64,000 nt of DNA from Siphonodentalium dalli (lineage: Eukaryota; Mollusca; Scaphopoda; Gadilida; Siphonodentaliidae): assembly GCA_032622095.1 (NCBI GenBank), contig CP136069.1, positions 168,074,394 through 168,138,393 on the forward strand. The letters are read 5' to 3'. The notes beneath the pieces were generated by a model. That model did no database searches, was not told the origin of the DNA, and worked only from the letters and a program-made list of their open reading frames with translations. Position numbers and translations under genes: made by a program. This document shows, one piece after another, positions 23,621 through 34,999 of this stretch (position 1 is the stretch's first letter; each line of letters starts with the position of its first letter).

Positions 23621-24459
23621 TCAATAAATTTGTTTTGGTCTATAATCAGTGTTGCTACACTTCATCTAAAAGTCATCTCCTCTGATTACACATCAATCAT
23701 GTCACACAACCCACATCTGCCATGCGAAGTACAATGTGCGGAAATCTCTCACCTTGAATCTATGTTATAATATAAAGACGACACTCTATTTATAACCCCA
23801 TAACATTCGAAACAACGCGAACAATGGTGTTTGCTCATTTGCATAATTATCGTTTTTAATTTGCAATTGAAATGCGTTGTGCGTACATTGTGTTGCTAGT
23901 AACTTACGACCGACGTACATTCGTTTTATGGTGTAAGGTTCCTATTGGGTGTTCGTACGTGAGCACCGTGGACCAATTAGTTGCATAATAGCATTATACT
24001 ACAGATAATACTGAAATACCACAGACAAATGCACAACCGAGCGATATCGCAATGCATATCGTGTTACTAAGCGTTGATGTTCAAATTATCACGCCACTCA
24101 GTATTGGTTGACCATTTTCCTTGCCGCTACAAATATTCCCCGACCTCACAGATATATCATTATGGTAGAACGGCTTATTGTCAATTTCTGATCCACAGAC
24201 GAAACTTAACCGTTAGTTTCAGATATTATCATTCTTGAAATCAACACGTCTACATTCGTTACTAGCTAAACAAGACATTTAGTCATATGTGTATACTTTA
24301 CTGTGAAATTGCGTTTTCCGCTCTCCGTCTACGGATTCTTACAATGTTTGGTTTTCTAAAAAGCGAGGATTCGAACTGTCCGAACTGAACACATGCGTTC
24401 ATTTAAAGTTGAATAAATAGTTGGAAAGACCGACAATCCTAGTTCATAATGAATTTAAG

Positions 24460-24472
24460 TATATATAAAAGG
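24460..24472 (+). promoter_or_regulatory. Isolated TATA-box-like sequence
   Basis: TATATATAAAAGG is followed about 20-30 bp downstream by CCACAGTG, an acceptable initiator context. No transcript is identifiable downstream, where a tandem repeat begins. Confidence 0.2.
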
Positions 24473-24539
24473 CCACTCGGCCACAGTGTCCCCGAACCGG
24501 TGGCTTCATTTGGAGTGGAGGCTTTGTAGAACTCTAGGA

Positions 24540-25065
24540 AAAATCATCGGATGAAACTCAAATTAGAACTCAACCTGTATCTTGATACTACTGATCCACA
24601 TAAAAACGGTATTTGCAATTAAAGGATCCAAACTTGAGATATCATCCGGAAACCGAAAAAGTGAGAAATGTTCTAAGTAAAACAAGTAGAAAAAGGGCCA
24701 CAACTCTCGCAAAAATAGGCGGAGCAAACCCATATTCGAATTTGACCTGTACATAGGGCTGACAAACTCACATAACAAATTTGATGCAGATATGATCACA
24801 CAAACTGAAGTTATCGTCTGGAAACCAGAAAATTACAAAATTCTAAGTAAAAAAGGGCCATAACTCTCGCAAAAATGGGCGGAGAAAACCCATATTCGAA
24901 CTTGACATGTATTTTGATCTGATAAACCCACCTATTAAATTTACTTTCGATCAAATAACCGAAACTAAAGTTATCATCCGGAAACCATTTCCGGACGGAC
25001 GCACGGACGGACCCACGGACGGCTGCACGGACACCGGCTATTTTAATAGTCCCCCGAAAAAAAAT
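24540..25065. repeat. ~160-bp tandem repeat ending in GGACGGACGG
   Basis: Three diverged units contain 'AAGTTATCATCCGGAAACC' and 'AAGGGCCATAACTCTCGCAAAAATGGGCGGAG'-like text. They end in GGACGGACGCACGGACGGAC and a CCCCCGAA/TTCGGG hairpin (25050-25070). I associate this family with molluscan genomes (recall only). Confidence 0.55.
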
Positions 25066-26081
25066 TCGGGTGACAAAAATGCGGGTTCATGCAGTTTGTT
25101 GAATTTTTCTCGCGGTCAAAATCCCATGACCACTTTGAAACCGCCGTTCATTTCTTATATTGCCACCCATCTCAACAAAATGTTGAAGCGGTTACAGTTT
25201 AGTCAAATTAAAAACTGAGCCAAAAATAGTACTGCGCGAATTTAAATACGAGTAAGATATAATATTGAACACCGAAATCTGAATATAACAGTTATGATAC
25301 GTACCTGTTGTCGCGATACTTCAGACGCGGGAATGTACGGCGGTCCGCGAGATAAATGTGCTCCTTGTCGTGGTGGCCATAACAATAGAGACCTTTCGCA
25401 AAACTCACGTTTACGATTACGGATACGGATAGGGTATTACGTCACCAACCTTTGTGTACTTTCTAAGCGTTCTCGTATTTTACTATCCGTAATGACGGTT
25501 ACGATTTCATGGTTTCTAATAAGCTCAAATAACACCTGAAATTTATTTTCTGCAATATATCACAAAACTCCGTTCGAGACTGTATATGTATATCATGTAA
25601 ACCATCCAGTTGTATTGAGCTACGACCTCGATATGCTGTTTAGATTGTCAATCACTGTACTCGTCGTCGTGAATCACGAGCTTCCCGCGAAATAAGATCG
25701 CTATTCACAACGGATAGCCATCGCTGGCTGCGACAGAAAACTTTACAGTAAGAGGAGTGCACTATGAAACCAGTCGCCAAAAATACAGTATATAGTGTGC
25801 GATGCATGAGGAGTTTTGAGTGATTATTATGTGCAAGATAGTACACAATATATAGTGAAATTCAACAATTATTTAATTCAACAACCCATGGTGGTGTCCT
25901 AACGTGTATAGTTATAGAATGCCTCAGGAGAGCCTAAATAATGACATAACCCTATTAATGAATAGTGAAAGATTTTGTGTTCTCTTTCCCGAATTGAATA
26001 GTTAATTCAATTTAATAATATTCGGTTTTCGGTAGAAGTTGGGTTTTATATATCTCTCTCGTAGAGTCTGTAATGTAGGGC

Positions 26082-26139
26082 ATTTTAAAATTACATGGAA
26101 TTCATAACCGATTTTAAAATTACATGGAATTCATAACCG
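26082..26139. repeat. 29-bp exact tandem duplication
   Basis: Two adjacent identical copies of a 29-bp unit beginning ATTTTAAAATTACATGG. Confidence 0.85.
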
Positions 26140-26349
26140 AGTTCTAAGTTACATAAAGTACTCTGTCTGAGTAATCTGAACATACCCTGGATCCCGATTC
26201 AACTGGTAAGTAGTGATTTCTGCTCCTGAACAGTAACTAAAAGAATATTTGGCACACCCACCGACATCACCAGAGCTCATCAGTCTCTGTCAGGTTTGTT
26301 CTTTGCATTTATTTTTAATTTAAAAAACACGCACAAATGCGGCATTTAA

Positions 26350-26522
26350 ATGTATTCAATCCGATTAGATGTCCCCATTACATCAGATTCCAACAACATT
26401 TTTTTTTTTAAATGCCGCTTCTGTTATCAGAATCGAGTAATTGCTCAAAATTAATGCTAACCACAGTCAACTATATTATAAAATTGCCCAAAACCTGTTA
26501 TTTATCAACATATTGTTCAACG
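26350..26522. mobile_element. TTAA-type MITE fragment
   Basis: TTAA at 26346-26349 precedes ATGTATTCAATCCGATTAGA. The sequence then follows the left half of the 18352 copy through 'AAAACCTGTTATTTATCAAC'. The right half is missing. It lies within the 25387-27164 element. Confidence 0.6.
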
Positions 26523-27169
26523 AAATTTTGCCGGTTTGTCAAATATCTGACAAAAAAGCAACTTGATGCACATCGCTTCTACCGTGTCGACTTTGTTTCC
26601 ATTTGGTAGTAACAAATCAGAAGTGATGCACATCAGCGAGCTCACCAACCTTATGTCGGATTTCCTAAACCCAAACAGGTGAAGCCGAAATCGCATTGAA
26701 ATCAACTCGCGGACTTGAAGGGGCTTGAACGATGGCGTCGTGGTTGGTGTGAGGTCCAAATTCGGGAACCCCTCTTCCCCATCAGCATAACGTCTATCTG
26801 GTCATCCATGCCAACACCGAACTGAATTTCCACCACATATGACCTGGCATTTATACCTGTATTGCCACAATATATCACGAGAATCCCGGGTGGTATGTTG
26901 TGACTGGTCGAATTATTGACAATATTAACAGGTCATGATTATCGCATTGTTGCAAATGAGACGATAAGTGAAGTATTAAGGGACTGTATACCAAACACAC
27001 GCTTTGAGTTGTAAAAGTGGTACGAAATAATGATCGTACGTGTTCGTCAAAACTCTTACGCGTATTCGTTTTGCGAAAGGACTTTTTGGCGATACGGATA
27101 GACTTACGACTACGAATAGCTATCCGTATTCGTAATCGTAAACGTGAGGATGCGAAAGGTCTCTAATGA

Positions 27170-28560
27170 AGTGCTTACGAATACAGAGTAGACCATGGAC
27201 CGTGACATACGCGAATAATACTACGAAACCTGATTCCTGTTCATATACACGTGTTACCTAGATTTGATAATTGGCTGCAACTGCTTGAGAATCAAGTCGG
27301 GGTGTGATAGATACCATTATGAATGATTTGTTTACAACAATTATCTTGAATGCGTATAAAGTTTCTTCCCACTATTCAATGTGACACTGGATATGCGATA
27401 CATTCGTACATTTGCAAGAATATACCACCACTTTTATTTATTGAATGGCCCCGGGCTCGAAATGACACATCTTCGTCACTTTGTCTTGTTGTGTGGGGTG
27501 GGTAATTTGATATGTCAGGATAAGTTTCGTTGTTGGGCCACAGTATTTTATTCTTTCATCCAAGTTACACGTACAACATGAAGGATATTGCTATATAGAA
27601 GAGTATATCATAGATTTACATCATGCACACTAAAAGAGAGACTGTAACACACTCTTTGAACTAACGACGATCAAGTATCGACAACCAATTGAAAACAGGT
27701 TAGCAGGCCATAATTTTGTTTTAGTATTTTGATTAAAGAAAATTTAGCTATTTAATAAGCTTACGTATGATATAACAGGTGCGTGATCAGTCTACAATAT
27801 AGTCGGCCTTGTTTGTCCGCGAATGTAACAAATTCAGCAATTCTAGGCGAGGACAGACTCACTCTCAGTAATTGAATCTGACCTGACATGAGTCACTCAG
27901 ATTACTCAGTCACGGAGTCTCTCCTCTGGCTCACAGTCTAAGATTCATAATTTTATGATTCACTCAGGCAATAAACTTCGAAATTCAATTCTGAACGAAC
28001 CGGACATCTATCTCGTTCTATCTGCGAGTGTTTGTACAATGACAGGATTAATGTTTTGTGAAGAGACACATTTTTTATAGACAAAACGGAACTGATTGAA
28101 TCGATTGTTGATTATAGATTCTCGTAATTGATAACTTTTCTAAAGATAGGAAACTGCCACACGACGATGGTAAAATGGATTTCACAGTGAGAAAGTATCA
28201 CATAATATACTAGTCTGCACTAGTCTGAATTTACCGGGACTGCATACTAACCTTTCTACTTTCCCCTATCTATCAGTATGCTAACAAAACTCAATTATGT
28301 TTCTTCATTTGTCTCTCCGGCTATAGGCGACCAAGCGGTTGAACCATGTGAGCTGAACATTTTTACAAATAGGCAAATTGATGCATGTTTCCCTGACATC
28401 AGATGATTTAAAGGGGCTCTCGTGATTAATTTAATTAATTACATACCTAAAATGGTTGGAGACACAGAGCTGAAAATTGTTAGACAAGTTTAAATTGACC
28501 CGGCGAATGTCATGTCACAGTTCCCTTTGTCCTCATGTGATATATAGAGGATCTCACATG
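27170..28560. other. Intergenic DNA, nothing recognised
   Basis: No gene or repeat family supported. The ORF at 27381 has no recognisable features. Confidence 0.4.
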
Positions 28561-28680
28561 AGTTTCTATTTTATCCGGAATTTATCAACCACGTTCACTA
28601 AATTCGATTTGAGCCGAGGTTTACCGAGGCTCAAATAGAATTTAGTGGACGAGGTTGATAAATTACGTATAAAACAGAAC
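28561..28680. repeat. Long near-perfect palindrome
   Basis: Arms of about 58 bp (around TTTATCAACCACGTTCACTA and its inverse) meet at a 2-3-bp loop near 28620, so single strands could form a long hairpin. It is probably a small foldback MITE. Confidence 0.7.
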
Positions 28681-29419
28681 GAGTTTGAGAAACGTTTTAT
28701 CACATGGTCATATAATCGCTTAAATTTTATCGAAAACAACAATAATTAACAGACAGAGAACTTTGTCCCAAAGAGCAGCGTGACGTCATTGCACGCGACG
28801 ATATTACACGTGTCTATTACGCTCGAATATTACATAGGAAAATAGTGCTAATCATGTGATAACAAGTTATATTATTAACAAAGAGGTTTAATATCAGATT
28901 TGAAGATATGTAGGAAAATTGATAAAAATGGGTAATTTTACCAAAGGATTGTCATGGGATAGGTGCCGTGGTGATAATATGCCTTAAAGTGGCACTAACA
29001 ATTAGCAACAACGAGCGTTTATCTTTATCTTAGATGATATGGAGGGAGAATAAATGGAACTTTTCTGTGGTGCCTAATGGAATAGGTCCGGTTATCTCAG
29101 TTGACTCAAAAGATCACTAATAATCAGTTTAAATTACTTGGATAGAAGTGTTGCATGCACACTAATAATTTAATCCGCACGTAACTGAGCAACACCCAGT
29201 ACCCAGCTAGTATTTTCTAATGTTGTTTTTAATGATGATGGCAATTCTATTCAATTTGATGTTAAAAATATTCACTTCCCCGAATAATTTACATGTACTA
29301 ATAGTTCAAACCACTCAGCATTAACAGAGAGTACTTTTAGTCATTCCTTTTATTTAACAATTCATGTATGTTATCATGTCTAGATGCATGTTATATGTGC
29401 ATTGTCTACATAAAGTGTT

Positions 29420-30172
29420 GTATTTCGATTTTCAGTGTCAGATACTTCAGATATACAAGTTACGACAACCTGCTTATCACACACACTATCAGAAGATCAA
29501 CTGTGATCTGACACGTACTGGTTTCTGACTAAATTTGCAAATGGTGTCAGACAACTTCATTGAATAGATGTAAAATTCACACTCACAAGCAGTGATTAAA
29601 TTGAACTGTTCTCTCATGACTATGATGACACACATGTCAAAGTCAATATTTTCTGTGTTAGCCGATGATTTCTCATGATGGAATTTGTGTCACTGGCAAA
29701 GACAATATCGACAATAACCATCAAGACAAGAGCCGACGTTTTTAAGAATTTGCAATTCCAACTTCCATATAACACAGAATGATGTGTTGAGAAATGCAAG
29801 ATAGCAGGAAGCACTTTCTTTCCAAATTATTTGAGGTAGTCACGTGTGCAATTGATACATTTGGGTGGAGGCAATCCGAGGTTTCCATGTGTACACTGTA
29901 CATATAGTGATTCATGAACATGTGGTCACAAAGGATATAACCCAGACAGCTGATACGCATTTCTTTCTCCGATGCAAAACATCTTGTCAATATACAGGGT
30001 ATTGATCCACTTGTGCTAAGAACAATATACCCTTCTTCAATTCTGAAGAGCCTAAATCTTGTATTACGCTTAGGAAACGCCATAATTTACACTTGAAGGT
30101 GTATGTCTTACAGAAAGTGTAATTAAATAATGCATGACCTCTTCCAGTTGATGTGATTGCCTTCTGGTTAAT
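29420..30172. repeat. Left flank of LTR element, paralogous to 4220-4860
   Basis: Collinear with 4220-4860 ('CTGGTTTCTGACTAAATTTGCAAATG', 'CAAGCAGTGATTAAAT', 'GATTGCCTTCTGGTTAAT'). It continues on the other side of the LTR element at 34800. Confidence 0.7.
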
Positions 30173-30665
30173 TGTCCCGGTGTCTAGGGTTTAGATGTTG
30201 AATTGGCCGTGTCGGGAACATTGATAACAATAACTGTCCGTAGCTTTTGATAACTTTATATGTGTATAAGTCATAGTGATAAACACAGCAGGAGCATCGG
30301 TAAAAGAGGTCTAGTCGGAATGGCTGATGGAGAGAGAGTCGTTTTTTCGTATCTCTCGACGCCAGTAGTTATTACAACGTATGGTGTATCATATCATGCA
30401 TCCTAATAAGGTATGATGTATATGATACACCTACCATGTGACGTGTGTCATGCCATCGGTATGGTGGAACGATCGTGGTCTGATACTTCCAACATATAAG
30501 ATGGTAGTACATGTCACATCCAATTTAGAATATGATCTTGATAATTATGATTGTATCTATTCTATTAGTTATATCTCGATGTGCTGTGTTTATCTGTACA
30601 ATACGTTATAGCAATAACTGGGAACATAATTATATATCAACCGATATCTTCTGTACTATCGGACA
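30173..30665 (-). repeat. 3' LTR of the pol-less element
   Basis: 493 bp, same length and apparently the same sequence as 34307-34799. It begins TGTCCGATAG and ends ACCGGGACA in element orientation. Confidence 0.93.
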
Positions 30666-30681
30666 GAGTCCCCTCCTTTAA
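30666..30681 (-). other. Polypurine tract
   Basis: On the minus strand TTAAAGGAGGGGACTC abuts the 3' LTR start TGTCC. This is the expected plus-strand primer site for reverse transcription. Confidence 0.75.
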
Positions 30682-31513
30682 GAGTTCCCAAAACTATATA
30701 TAGTATTGGGAACTAAAATTTTTATAAAATCCGAGGGTACAGAAGATAGTTGGATCTATGAGTATAATCGCGAGTGGCGAACCTAAAATAAATCAACACA
30801 TGGATATTCATACATAAAAACTCAACAGCAAACGAAACGAGAGTTATTGATCCATGGCGAGTCTGGTAAACAGTATGTCACTAGGTTACTGGATTAGCAT
30901 CGAACAGTAAGTCACTGGAGCACTGGTTTATCAGCGAATAGTTAATTTATCCAGGAATTTGTAGAGAAGTTCTGGCTTGGCGGGTATAATGTGATATATG
31001 TGTCCAATATCAATATTCGGCAAACGATTATATCCAAGGTCGGATAATCAACACCATGTAGAACACTGGTGTGTGAAGTAGAGAATAATCACACATGCAG
31101 GATACAGTTAATTGACATCAACAATTAAGGATGATAAATGTTATTGTCCGTGCGGCGTGAGAATGTGTAGTAACCGATATATTCATCAGTTGGGAAGGTA
31201 TATGTAGCTTCACAGGATATCGTCTTTGACATCTCTGGTCTTAGTCAGCAAGCGACGTGGAGTCAATGACGTAACGTGTAATGATCGGTGTACATGTAAC
31301 AGCAGTGTACAGTTGCGATCAAATGTCAATTATTTTATGCCAATGTGTATCAAACGTATCAGCGATATTCATGAACGATCTGGCAGCATATGCGTCATTT
31401 AGTTATCATCTAAGGAGCTGTGGCGGCGTCAGCGTTGAAACAACGACTGTATACAAGACGCCGAACGAGGAAATGCAGCAACGAGTGTTTATTTTGGACA
31501 GTCGGTGGAATAG

Positions 31514-32068
31514 CTATGTCCGATAATCTTGTGAGGACAGTGTCATGAACGGTCGAAGATTTTCAGCGGTGTCGCTAGATGTGGTTGAAACACCAATGTC
31601 TGGTCCGGTCTGGGTGTCTGGTATGTCAGCACGGTGAATATTGGATGGTCCATCGCGTGTGACGTCATTTGCCTGACTTACAGTACCAACCATTGATCGT
31701 GTTTGGCGAACCCATTTAGTTCGACATAAATGACACGAATCTAAATAATGTGTTTGTAAAAAGGAACACAATAAACCCACAATAGCTAATAAGCATCTTG
31801 AAACCAAAATATGTCCAAAGTACGAATCATGAAACAAAATCAGTGACTCGCCAATGCAATTTGCATTTTCATAAATTTTGAACCTGTTCGTAGAGCATTT
31901 CCATAAAATGTAAAGAAAAATGGTCATGCAATAAATGAGGGATATGAACATTAAGGGAATTGGGTTTATGATCAATAAAAGGTGATCGTAGGAATGAAAA
32001 AATATGTCTTGAATCATGACATTAAAGGGAATCGCTAGATATATGTATATCATGCCATAAAATTTCAT
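31514..32068 (-). CDS. Unknown hydrophobic ORF in env-like position
   Basis: I do not recognise this protein. From the first ATG it is 184 residues (the frame is open for 199 from a TTG at 32113). Three hydrophobic stretches are visible: near the start (KFYGMIYIYLAIPFNVMI), then HLLLIINPIPLMFISLIYCM continuing into FLYILW, and ILVSRCLLAIVGLLCSFL. A polar, Ser/Thr/Asp-rich tail of about 75 residues follows, beginning with a CHLC pair and a basic WVRQTR segment. It lies between the gag remnant and the 3' LTR, where envelope-like genes occur in other retroelements. It is shorter than typical envelopes and hydrophobic at the N-terminal rather than the C-terminal end. A captured host sequence or a chance ORF are alternatives, though about 200 open codons is long for AT-rich DNA. 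Confidence 0.35.
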   Translation of the reverse strand: MKFYGMIYIYLAIPFNVMIQDIFFHSYDHLLLIINPIPLMFISLIYCMTIFLYILWKCSTNRFKIYENANCIGESLILFHDSYFGHILVSRCLLAIVGLLCSFLQTHYLDSCHLCRTKWVRQTRSMVGTVSQANDVTRDGPSNIHRADIPDTQTGPDIGVSTTSSDTAENLRPFMTLSSQDYRT

Positions 32069-32113
32069 AAAAAATGTAATTTTCGCTGAAAACAATTGCT
32101 GTGCGATAACCAA

Positions 32114-33206
32114 ACATGCCTGCCGCGACGATATTTATAATCAACAATCGTGTAATTATTTTGGTGTGAAATTATTGTTAAAATCGGGTGAATTAGCGTT
32201 CACCATTCCGGTAGAATTAGAACCAATCAGTAGATGATTGCGATTTCGTTAAACTATTCACAGCTATTTATGAACAATCACGTGGTAATGAAATACCACA
32301 TACATGTACTTCTCCGCTATCTATATCATATTATATTATATGCTCATATTTACCATTGTAAACGAAAATTAATATGCTGTTTACAAAGTGAATAAAATAG
32401 TATTATACTTGTGTTTGGTATAAGCCATCTAACGACCATTCTTATTTAATAACGCTTAGCATTCCATTACCAACACCAGGGTTAAATATCCCTGCGTATC
32501 GCAAGTCAAACCAGGAATCCGATGGTTGTGCGCACCACTCGAAATTCCGCTATACCTATATTCAATCCATCTGGGTAATGTTTCGTGGCGCCACAAATTG
32601 TATGCTAAGGATGCATGGTCAATGACGATTAATGATAATCTATTTTTTTATTAGTATTACGATTGAACGTTGCACTGTATGTACAGGCAATTGGCAACTC
32701 ATCGCGGTGCTTACCCATACAATAACCTACATAACACGCATGTCAGCTGAGTTATGGAGTCTATATATGCAATACCCATGCTGGTCAGTTCAATTGTATG
32801 TGCAAATTTATCATCTCAATAGCTTTACACGATATTCCTGGACCCGTTGTCCAGATACATAAATCAAGTAAACCTCATGCTTTGTATACAGAAAGGTTTG
32901 CATGTGTTGTCGGCACTAATTTAAGCGTGCAGTGGCACAATGTTGGATACATTTATGTTAGACCCGCGTAGACTACGAATATTAAAACTATGATTTAAAT
33001 CATGTTTGTGTTATTTAGTCCAATTGTTTATCAGTTCTATTCCTTTGTTATACGGAAAGTGAACATTCAGGATTTTGTTATACATTGTTTGTTATTCCGT
33101 CAGGACTACAATATATAGTTAATTACGGATACATTACTGTTGCACATTTATACTGGTAAGTATGACTTTAATGGAATCCTGATATTAATTCTGTCGGACA
33201 AATTGT
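32114..33206. other. Non-coding interior of the LTR element
   Basis: About 1.1 kb where pol would be expected. Frames are short on both strands and no reverse transcriptase, RNase H or integrase motif is visible. The 76-codon plus-strand ORF at 32632 is not recognisable. Confidence 0.5.
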
Positions 33207-34053
33207 CTATTTAGTTTCCCGTGTGCTTATAACACGAATGATATCATTCACGCCTGCTTGTGTAGATGCATCATATGAACGCGAATTTAAATCGATATCC
33301 ATGTCAGAAACAGTTGTTTGTACATATGGGTTTATGTTATCAGAGGCAACATTTTCAATTTCTTCAGTTTCGGCCGCAAAAGCATCTGAATTATTATTGT
33401 TTTGCTCATTTGCGCGCAATCTATCTGCCCATTCCAATCGTGGTATTTCATCGTCGCTTGAATTTTTTTTCCGTCTTAATTGTTTGCGTTTCATTAATTG
33501 CGCAAGTGGAATATCGTCACTAGACGACCATTCTGATGACGCAGGTTGTTCTGGGTCTTCGTTAGAACGATTTACAACAAATCGCTGTCTTCGCAATATC
33601 GAACTTTTAATTCCTGCTTGATTTCTGCCCATGTACTTCTGATCACACCATCGGCATGTATGCGTTCTTGTGTGAACTGAGTTAAAAATTCGAAAACTGA
33701 ACCTCTGCTGGTCTGCAGAGCAAATTTAATTAATGTTTGATCAGTCGCATCAATTGCTTGGCCATAACGATATAATTCGTTGGTCCATTCAAGAAAAGAT
33801 TTAGGGTCTCCCGAAAAAGGGGTGATAACATTTGTCACACCAGTTGCCATCTGAATTGCTGACGAAATGCGTGTGGCGTCCAACTGTTGGTCTATTGCAC
33901 TATTAAAATAGTTGCGTTTCGTACCTCGTGATTTTCATGGGTTTCATGCAAAATAGATCGCATTCGCTCTATCTCTCCATCAATTTGGGCGCCACTATAA
34001 TTAACGTCATCCGAAAAGGAAGGACAGGAAAGGTGACTTTGTGTCATATTCAT
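33207..34053 (-). pseudogene. Frame-broken gag of the pol-less LTR element
   Basis: Three overlapping minus-strand frames together correspond to a Gag. The N-terminus lies in one frame (from the ATG near 34053, MNMTQSHLSCPSFSDD), ending at 33892. A capsid-like part in a second frame (about 33572-33910) has PFSGDPKSFLEW and TWAEIKQELKVRY, matching FDGDPTKYHGW and TWQDTKSELSSRF of the Gag at 792-1883. A third frame (33207-33632) encodes a charged, Ser/Asp/Asn-rich tail. Each change is into the -1 frame, near 33895-33905 and 33575-33630, and neither has a canonical slippery heptamer. No zinc knuckle remains. It is called a pseudogene because the frames are separated; repeated frameshifting or splicing is a less likely alternative. 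Confidence 0.75.
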
Positions 34054-34285
34054 CTTGATTTTAATTACTAAAGTAATTGGGAATAGAAAAGGCAAAAGTG
34101 CAGGTATATAAGAAATGAATAATTTGAGTTGGGTTGGCACATGCACATTCTAATTGTGACATTACAGAATTGCTCTAGAACATAGTGCGGGTATTGTGTA
34201 TATTTAATTTGAAATTATTAGACGAAAAGAAACGTCCTGGTTGGTATAGTAAGTACTCACGTATGAACGAAAACACAAGTTCTGG

Positions 34286-34305
34286 TTCCAAGCTCACGAG
34301 CACCA
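34286..34305 (-). other. tRNA primer-binding site
   Basis: One nucleotide after the 5' LTR end, in element orientation, the sequence starts TGGTGCTCGTGAGC. Its plus-strand complement looks like a tRNA 3' end finishing GAGCACCA. The tRNA was not identified. Confidence 0.7.
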
Positions 34306-34306
34306 T

Positions 34307-34799
34307 TGTCCCGGTGTCTAGGGTTTAGATGTTGAATTGGCCGTGTCGGGAACATTGATAACAATAACTGTCCGTAGCTTTTGATAACTTTATATGTGTA
34401 TAAGTCATAGTGATAAACACAGCAGGAGCATCGGTAAAAGAGGTCTAGTCGGAATGGCTGATGGAGAGAGAGTCGTTTTTTCGTATCTCTCGACGCCAGT
34501 AGTTATTACAACGTATGGTGTATCATATCATGCATCCTAATAAGGTATGATGTATATGATACACCTACCATGTGACGTGTGTCATGCCATCGGTATGGTG
34601 GAACGATCGTGGTCTGATACTTCCAACATATAAGATGGTAGTACATGTCACATCCAATTTAGAATATGATCTTGATAATTATGATTGTATCTATTCTATT
34701 AGTTATATCTCGATGTGCTGTGTTTATCTGTACAATACGTTATAGCAATAACTGGGAACATAATTATATATCAACCGATATCTTCTGTACTATCGGACA
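34307..34799 (-). repeat. 5' LTR of the pol-less element
   Basis: 493 bp, apparently identical to 30173-30665. It presumably carries the promoter and polyadenylation signal, which were not delimited. Confidence 0.93.
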
Positions 34800-34990
34800 T
34801 AATACAATATTGGTGCCAACAATATGATCAAACTATTTTAATATAAATCCAAATTCACCAAGAAGTCAGAATATCACAGTGGGTTATATTGTTATTTAGG
34901 ATGAAATATCCGGTAGTATTTTATTTTATTCTTGCCATGTTTGTCGTGTTCCCTGTGACAGAGTTGAGCCATAAACACCTATATGTCAAA
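34800..34990. repeat. Right flank of LTR element, paralogous to 4865-5050
   Basis: 'AATCCAAATTCACCAAGAAG' and 'ATCACAGTGGGTTATAT' match the first copy. Joining 30172 to 34804 restores the uninterrupted order seen at 4220-5060. Confidence 0.7.
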
Positions 34991-34999
34991 CTGATTGGA

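Larger units (their letters stand above)
25387..27164. mobile_element. 1.8-kb terminal-inverted-repeat DNA element
   Basis: The left end AGAGACCTTTCGCA followed by CTCACGTTTACGATTACG is mirrored at the right end (27116-27164) over about 45 bp. AAT flanks both sides (25384-25386 and 27165-27167), a possible 3-bp duplication. The interior is non-coding and contains a fragment of the TTAA MITE at 26350-26522. The superfamily is not assigned. Confidence 0.6.
30173..34799 (-). mobile_element. Complete pol-less LTR retrotransposon
   Basis: A 4,627-bp element with 493-bp LTRs at both ends, TG...CA termini (TGTCC/GGACA) and a 4-bp target duplication TAAT (30169-30172 and 34800-34803). A primer-binding site follows the 5' LTR (right side) and a polypurine tract precedes the 3' LTR (left side), so it reads on the minus strand. 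The LTRs appear identical base for base by eye, indicating recent insertion. The interior carries a frame-broken gag remnant and one hydrophobic ORF. No protease, reverse transcriptase, RNase H or integrase could be found, so mobilisation must have been in trans. It resembles gag-carrying non-autonomous LTR elements (TR-GAG type). Confidence 0.9.

Noticed and set aside
33152-33160. GGTAAGTAT splice-donor-like sequence on the plus strand
   Set aside because: The element reads on the minus strand and no partner acceptor or plus-strand exon is visible.
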